Origin: an uncultured Eubacteriales bacterium
GTDB taxonomy: Bacteria; Bacillota; Clostridia; Oscillospirales; Acutalibacteraceae
Length of the DNA stretch: 64,000 bases
Reading direction: 5' to 3'
Assembly: GCA_934488615.1 (NCBI GenBank)
Contig: CAKSSJ010000005.1
Location: 14,461 to 78,460, forward strand
The notes beneath the pieces were generated by a model that was not told where the DNA came from, did no database searches, and saw only the letters and a list, made by a program, of their open reading frames with translations. This document shows, piece after piece, positions 61,958 through 64,000 of the stretch (positions within the stretch are counted from its first letter, which is position 1; each line of letters begins with the position of its first letter). A program made the position numbers and the translations under genes.

Positions 61958-62725
61958 TTATTTTTTCGCCGTGAAGAAAAGGCGCGGCATTTTGAGTATG
62001 ATTTTTCCGTTATCCCTGTGAGGAAAATTCTCTGAAATAATTTCAGTCAGGTCTGCAAGAAATTCAGGCCGTTCCTCCTCCGAGAGCATGTCGAGATACG
62101 GACGCAAGCCGCTTCCCTTGTACCATTCGATCACACCATTGTGCGAATCAACCGTATGATAATAGGTTGTCTCCCAAATGTTGAAATCATCGCTGAGCCT
62201 GCCGAGAATGTCGTAATAATCCTCGGGCAGAAGATTGTGGAAATTGTGTATCGAAGCAAGCTTTTTCCATTCGACCGTGTGAACGAGCAAGTTCAAAAGC
62301 CGATAGAACGGAGCCTTTTGAATATACGGAATCTGAACGGCAAGCATGCCGCCGTCGCTGAGCTTATCAAAAATCGCAGAAATCAGCGACTCATGGTCGG
62401 GAATCCAGTGAATACAAGCGTTTGAAAAAATGAGGTCAAATTTTCCGTCGAGCTTATCAAGATCATCGGGCATACAGCTCTGCTCAAAATTAAGCTCGGG
62501 ATAGGTCGCCCGTGCCTTTTTCAGCATATCCTCCGAAAAATCCACACCGAGAATGTCGGCATTCGGGAACTGCTCGGCAAGCCTGTGAGTGCTGTTTCCG
62601 GGACCGCAGCCGATGTCAAGTATTCGCTTCGGGTTCGTATCGGCAATGCGTTTTACAAGGTCTATTGACGGCTGAGTACGCTCGGCACCGAATTTCATAT
62701 ATTGATTTGAGTTCCAGTCGGACAT
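61958..62725 (-). CDS. tam: Trans-aconitate 2-methyltransferase-like
   Basis: 255-residue SAM methyltransferase. SAM motif ILDIGCGPGNSTHRLAEQF near residues 35-53 and FDLIFSNACIHWIPDH near 95-110 match Tam of E. coli, which methylates aconitate. The substrate specificity is by similarity. AGGGAGGGA is a strong ribosome site. First of two genes. Confidence 0.88.
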   Translation of the reverse strand: MSDWNSNQYMKFGAERTQPSIDLVKRIADTNPKRILDIGCGPGNSTHRLAEQFPNADILGVDFSEDMLKKARATYPELNFEQSCMPDDLDKLDGKFDLIFSNACIHWIPDHESLISAIFDKLSDGGMLAVQIPYIQKAPFYRLLNLLVHTVEWKKLASIHNFHNLLPEDYYDILGRLSDDFNIWETTYYHTVDSHNGVIEWYKGSGLRPYLDMLSEEERPEFLADLTEIISENFPHRDNGKIILKMPRLFFTAKK

Positions 62726-62849
62726 AATTATCCCTCCCTGTATTTTTTCTTTATTATACTCCCCTATTTAATTTTTTCAAGTAGCCGACATTGTTTTTTT
62801 ACTCACATTTTGATATAATATTTTTGAAAAAATCCGAAAAGGTGACACT

Positions 62850-63509
62850 ATGAAAACGATTGCAAAAATACACACGGATTTTCCGACGAAATTCGGAATT
62901 CCGAGACAAAGCGGACTCGTCGAGGAGCTGAAAGGAAGAATTGTTTTTGAGCCGGAATTTCGCAGTCCCGACGCAATAAGAGGTCTTGACGGTTTCTCGC
63001 ATATTTGGCTTCTGTGGAAGTTCAATACCCCTGCCGAAAACCATTCGCTGACCGTTCGTCCGCCCAAGCTCGGCGGCAATGTCAGAATGGGCGTTTTTGC
63101 TACCCGCTCCCCTTTCCGACCGAATAATATAGGGCTCTCCTGCGTAAAGCTTGAAAAAATCGACGGCACAGATCTGATAGTTTCGGGCGCCGATTTGATG
63201 GACGGAACGGAGCTTGTCGATATCAAGCCGTATGTGCCGTATGCAGACTGTCACCCCGACGCTGTCGGCGGATTCTCAAAGGACGGCAGCGAGCGTTTGC
63301 AGGTTGTTATCCCCGATGACCTTTTATCCGCATTTCCCGAAAGCAAGCGGTCTGCACTTATTAAAGTCTTGGAGCTTGACCCGAGACCTCAATATCAGGA
63401 CGACCCCGAAAGACTTTACGGCTTCGGCTTTGCGGGATATGAAATCAGATTTACGGTTGATAACGGTGTTCTTTCCGTAAAAGAAATTGAAAAGTTCACA
63501 AGTTGTTAA
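62850..63509 (+). CDS. trmO: tRNA (N6-threonylcarbamoyladenosine37-N6)-methyltransferase TrmO
   Basis: Adds the m6 group to t6A37. 219 residues; beta-barrel TsaA/TrmO fold with KFGIPRQSGL (residues 13-22), FSHIWLLWKF (48-57), RPPKLGGNVRMGVFATRSPFRPN and IGLS near 71-97, and DIKPYVPYAD near 131-140. Like tcdA it acts at A37. GAAAAGGTG precedes the ATG. Standalone. Confidence 0.94.
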   Translation: MKTIAKIHTDFPTKFGIPRQSGLVEELKGRIVFEPEFRSPDAIRGLDGFSHIWLLWKFNTPAENHSLTVRPPKLGGNVRMGVFATRSPFRPNNIGLSCVKLEKIDGTDLIVSGADLMDGTELVDIKPYVPYADCHPDAVGGFSKDGSERLQVVIPDDLLSAFPESKRSALIKVLELDPRPQYQDDPERLYGFGFAGYEIRFTVDNGVLSVKEIEKFTSC

Positions 63510-63542
63510 AAAAATGTCACAATTTCCGCAAAATTTAAGTTT

Positions 63543-63636
63543 ATAATATAATTAAAGCGTGGGTAAACGTTACCGCAAGGTGACCGAAACACGCCGAAAA
63601 GATAAATCAACCGCCGAAAAAGCGGTTATTAAGGAG
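63543..63636 (+). promoter_or_regulatory. Promoter and structured leader of the alcohol dehydrogenase
   Basis: A TATAAT at 63543-63548 lacks a good -35. The leader then folds: GCGTG (63558-63562) pairs with CACGC (63591-63595), enclosing TTACC-GCAA-GGTGA (63571-63584, a GNRA-capped hairpin), and AACCGC (63609-63614) pairs with GCGGTT (63622-63627) just before AAGGAG (63631-63636). It resembles no riboswitch I can name with confidence. A weak likeness to c-di-GMP-I (GGxAAAC then GNRA stem) is noted. Confidence 0.5.
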
Positions 63637-63647
63637 AGTGTAATTCC

Positions 63648-64000
63648 ATGAACAGATTTGTACTTAACGAAACTTCTTACCATGGCGCAGGCGCTATCAA
63701 CGCTATCCCCGATGAAGTAAAGGGCAGAGGCTTTAAGAAGGTTATGGTTGCTTCCGACCCCGATCTTGTAAAGTTCGGCGTATCGAAGAAGGTTACAGAT
63801 GTTCTTGAAAGCGCGGGAATCGAATACGAATTATTTACCGACATCAAGCCGAATCCGACCATTCAGAATGTTCAGGCAGGCGTTGCCAAGTTCAAGGAGA
63901 TCGGCGCAGACTGCATCGTAGCAATCGGCGGCGGTTCATCAATGGATACTGCAAAGGCAGTCGGCATTATCATCGCCAACCCCGAGTTCGCAGATGTGCG
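63648..64000 (+). CDS. fucO: Iron-containing alcohol dehydrogenase (FucO-like), N-terminal part
   Basis: The first 117 residues lie in the window, running off the end. NETSYHGAGAI, RGFKKVMVASDPDLVKFGV, IKPNPTIQNVQAGV and IAIGGGSSMDTAKAVGI (NAD-binding loop) match lactaldehyde/propanediol oxidoreductases of the FucO class. ATG 63648 follows AAGGAG. The iron-binding His cluster would lie beyond the window. It is likely a fermentation enzyme, preceded by the structured leader. Confidence 0.9.
   Translation, partial: MNRFVLNETSYHGAGAINAIPDEVKGRGFKKVMVASDPDLVKFGVSKKVTDVLESAGIEYELFTDIKPNPTIQNVQAGVAKFKEIGADCIVAIGGGSSMDTAKAVGIIIANPEFADV

Overview
The window reads as chromosome of an anaerobic, endospore-forming Clostridia, most like the Oscillospiraceae/Ruminococcaceae group. 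The evidence is a spoIIIA operon, a SipL-type coat protein, SpoVAF and a SleC-like cortex protein, an [FeFe]-hydrogenase maturase (HydE), a tyrosine T-box, and Gram-positive -35/-10 promoters with AGGAGG-type ribosome sites. Species cannot be fixed from the sequence. No transposase, phage block or CRISPR array was found.

Layout. 1-3126: end of the spoIIIA operon (AC-AH). 3193-9330: housekeeping (trmB, T-box plus tyrS, birA, mscL) with a degenerate P-loop protein, a DivIVA-like coiled coil and a nested inverted-repeat element at 8021-8234. 9418-19453: metabolic and accessory genes, including an aldo/keto reductase and an HD hydrolase that each carry a one-base homopolymer frameshift, GH43, a CsoR-like repressor, Nudix and a membrane glycosyltransferase. 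19528-22302: polyprenyl-phosphate glycan genes (UbiA/DPPR type, GT-C, GtrA). 22422-25440: SipL, then an orphan phage-tail-like leucine-rich-repeat protein whose promoter contains a perfect LexA/SOS box. 25520-29974: manA, a sugar symporter and two secreted proteins. 30016-33446: spore germination/cortex genes. 33500-37505: capsule genes (Wzz-tyrosine kinase, Wzy, GT4).

37599-51821: housekeeping (pepV, coaD, rsmD, uvrC, an HPr-like protein lacking His15, trmD-rimM), a GH36 alpha-galactosidase, an amino-acid ABC importer, MATE and MarR. 51938-53970: radC, then a 1.2 kb segment with a nucleotidyltransferase-like gene bounded by copies of the 3' end and terminator of an initiator tRNA gene, which looks like an integration scar. 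54179-56578: hydE, tcdA and a small unknown gene. 56620-58687: a compact accessory locus with an orphan polymorphic-toxin tip, a probable immunity protein, two XRE regulators and a divergent SLOG protein sharing a palindromic operator. 58745-61696: a yybP-ykoY (Mn2+) riboswitch driving a P-type cation ATPase. 61751-64000: small methyltransferase genes, trmO, and the start of a FucO-type alcohol dehydrogenase behind a structured leader.

The most unusual items are the SOS-controlled tail-fibre-like LRR protein at 24016-25377, the toxin/immunity/XRE/SLOG locus at 56620-58687, and the tRNA-fMet-bounded nucleotidyltransferase at 52705-53970. All functional calls rest on reading the sequence and remembered family motifs; no database search was run.
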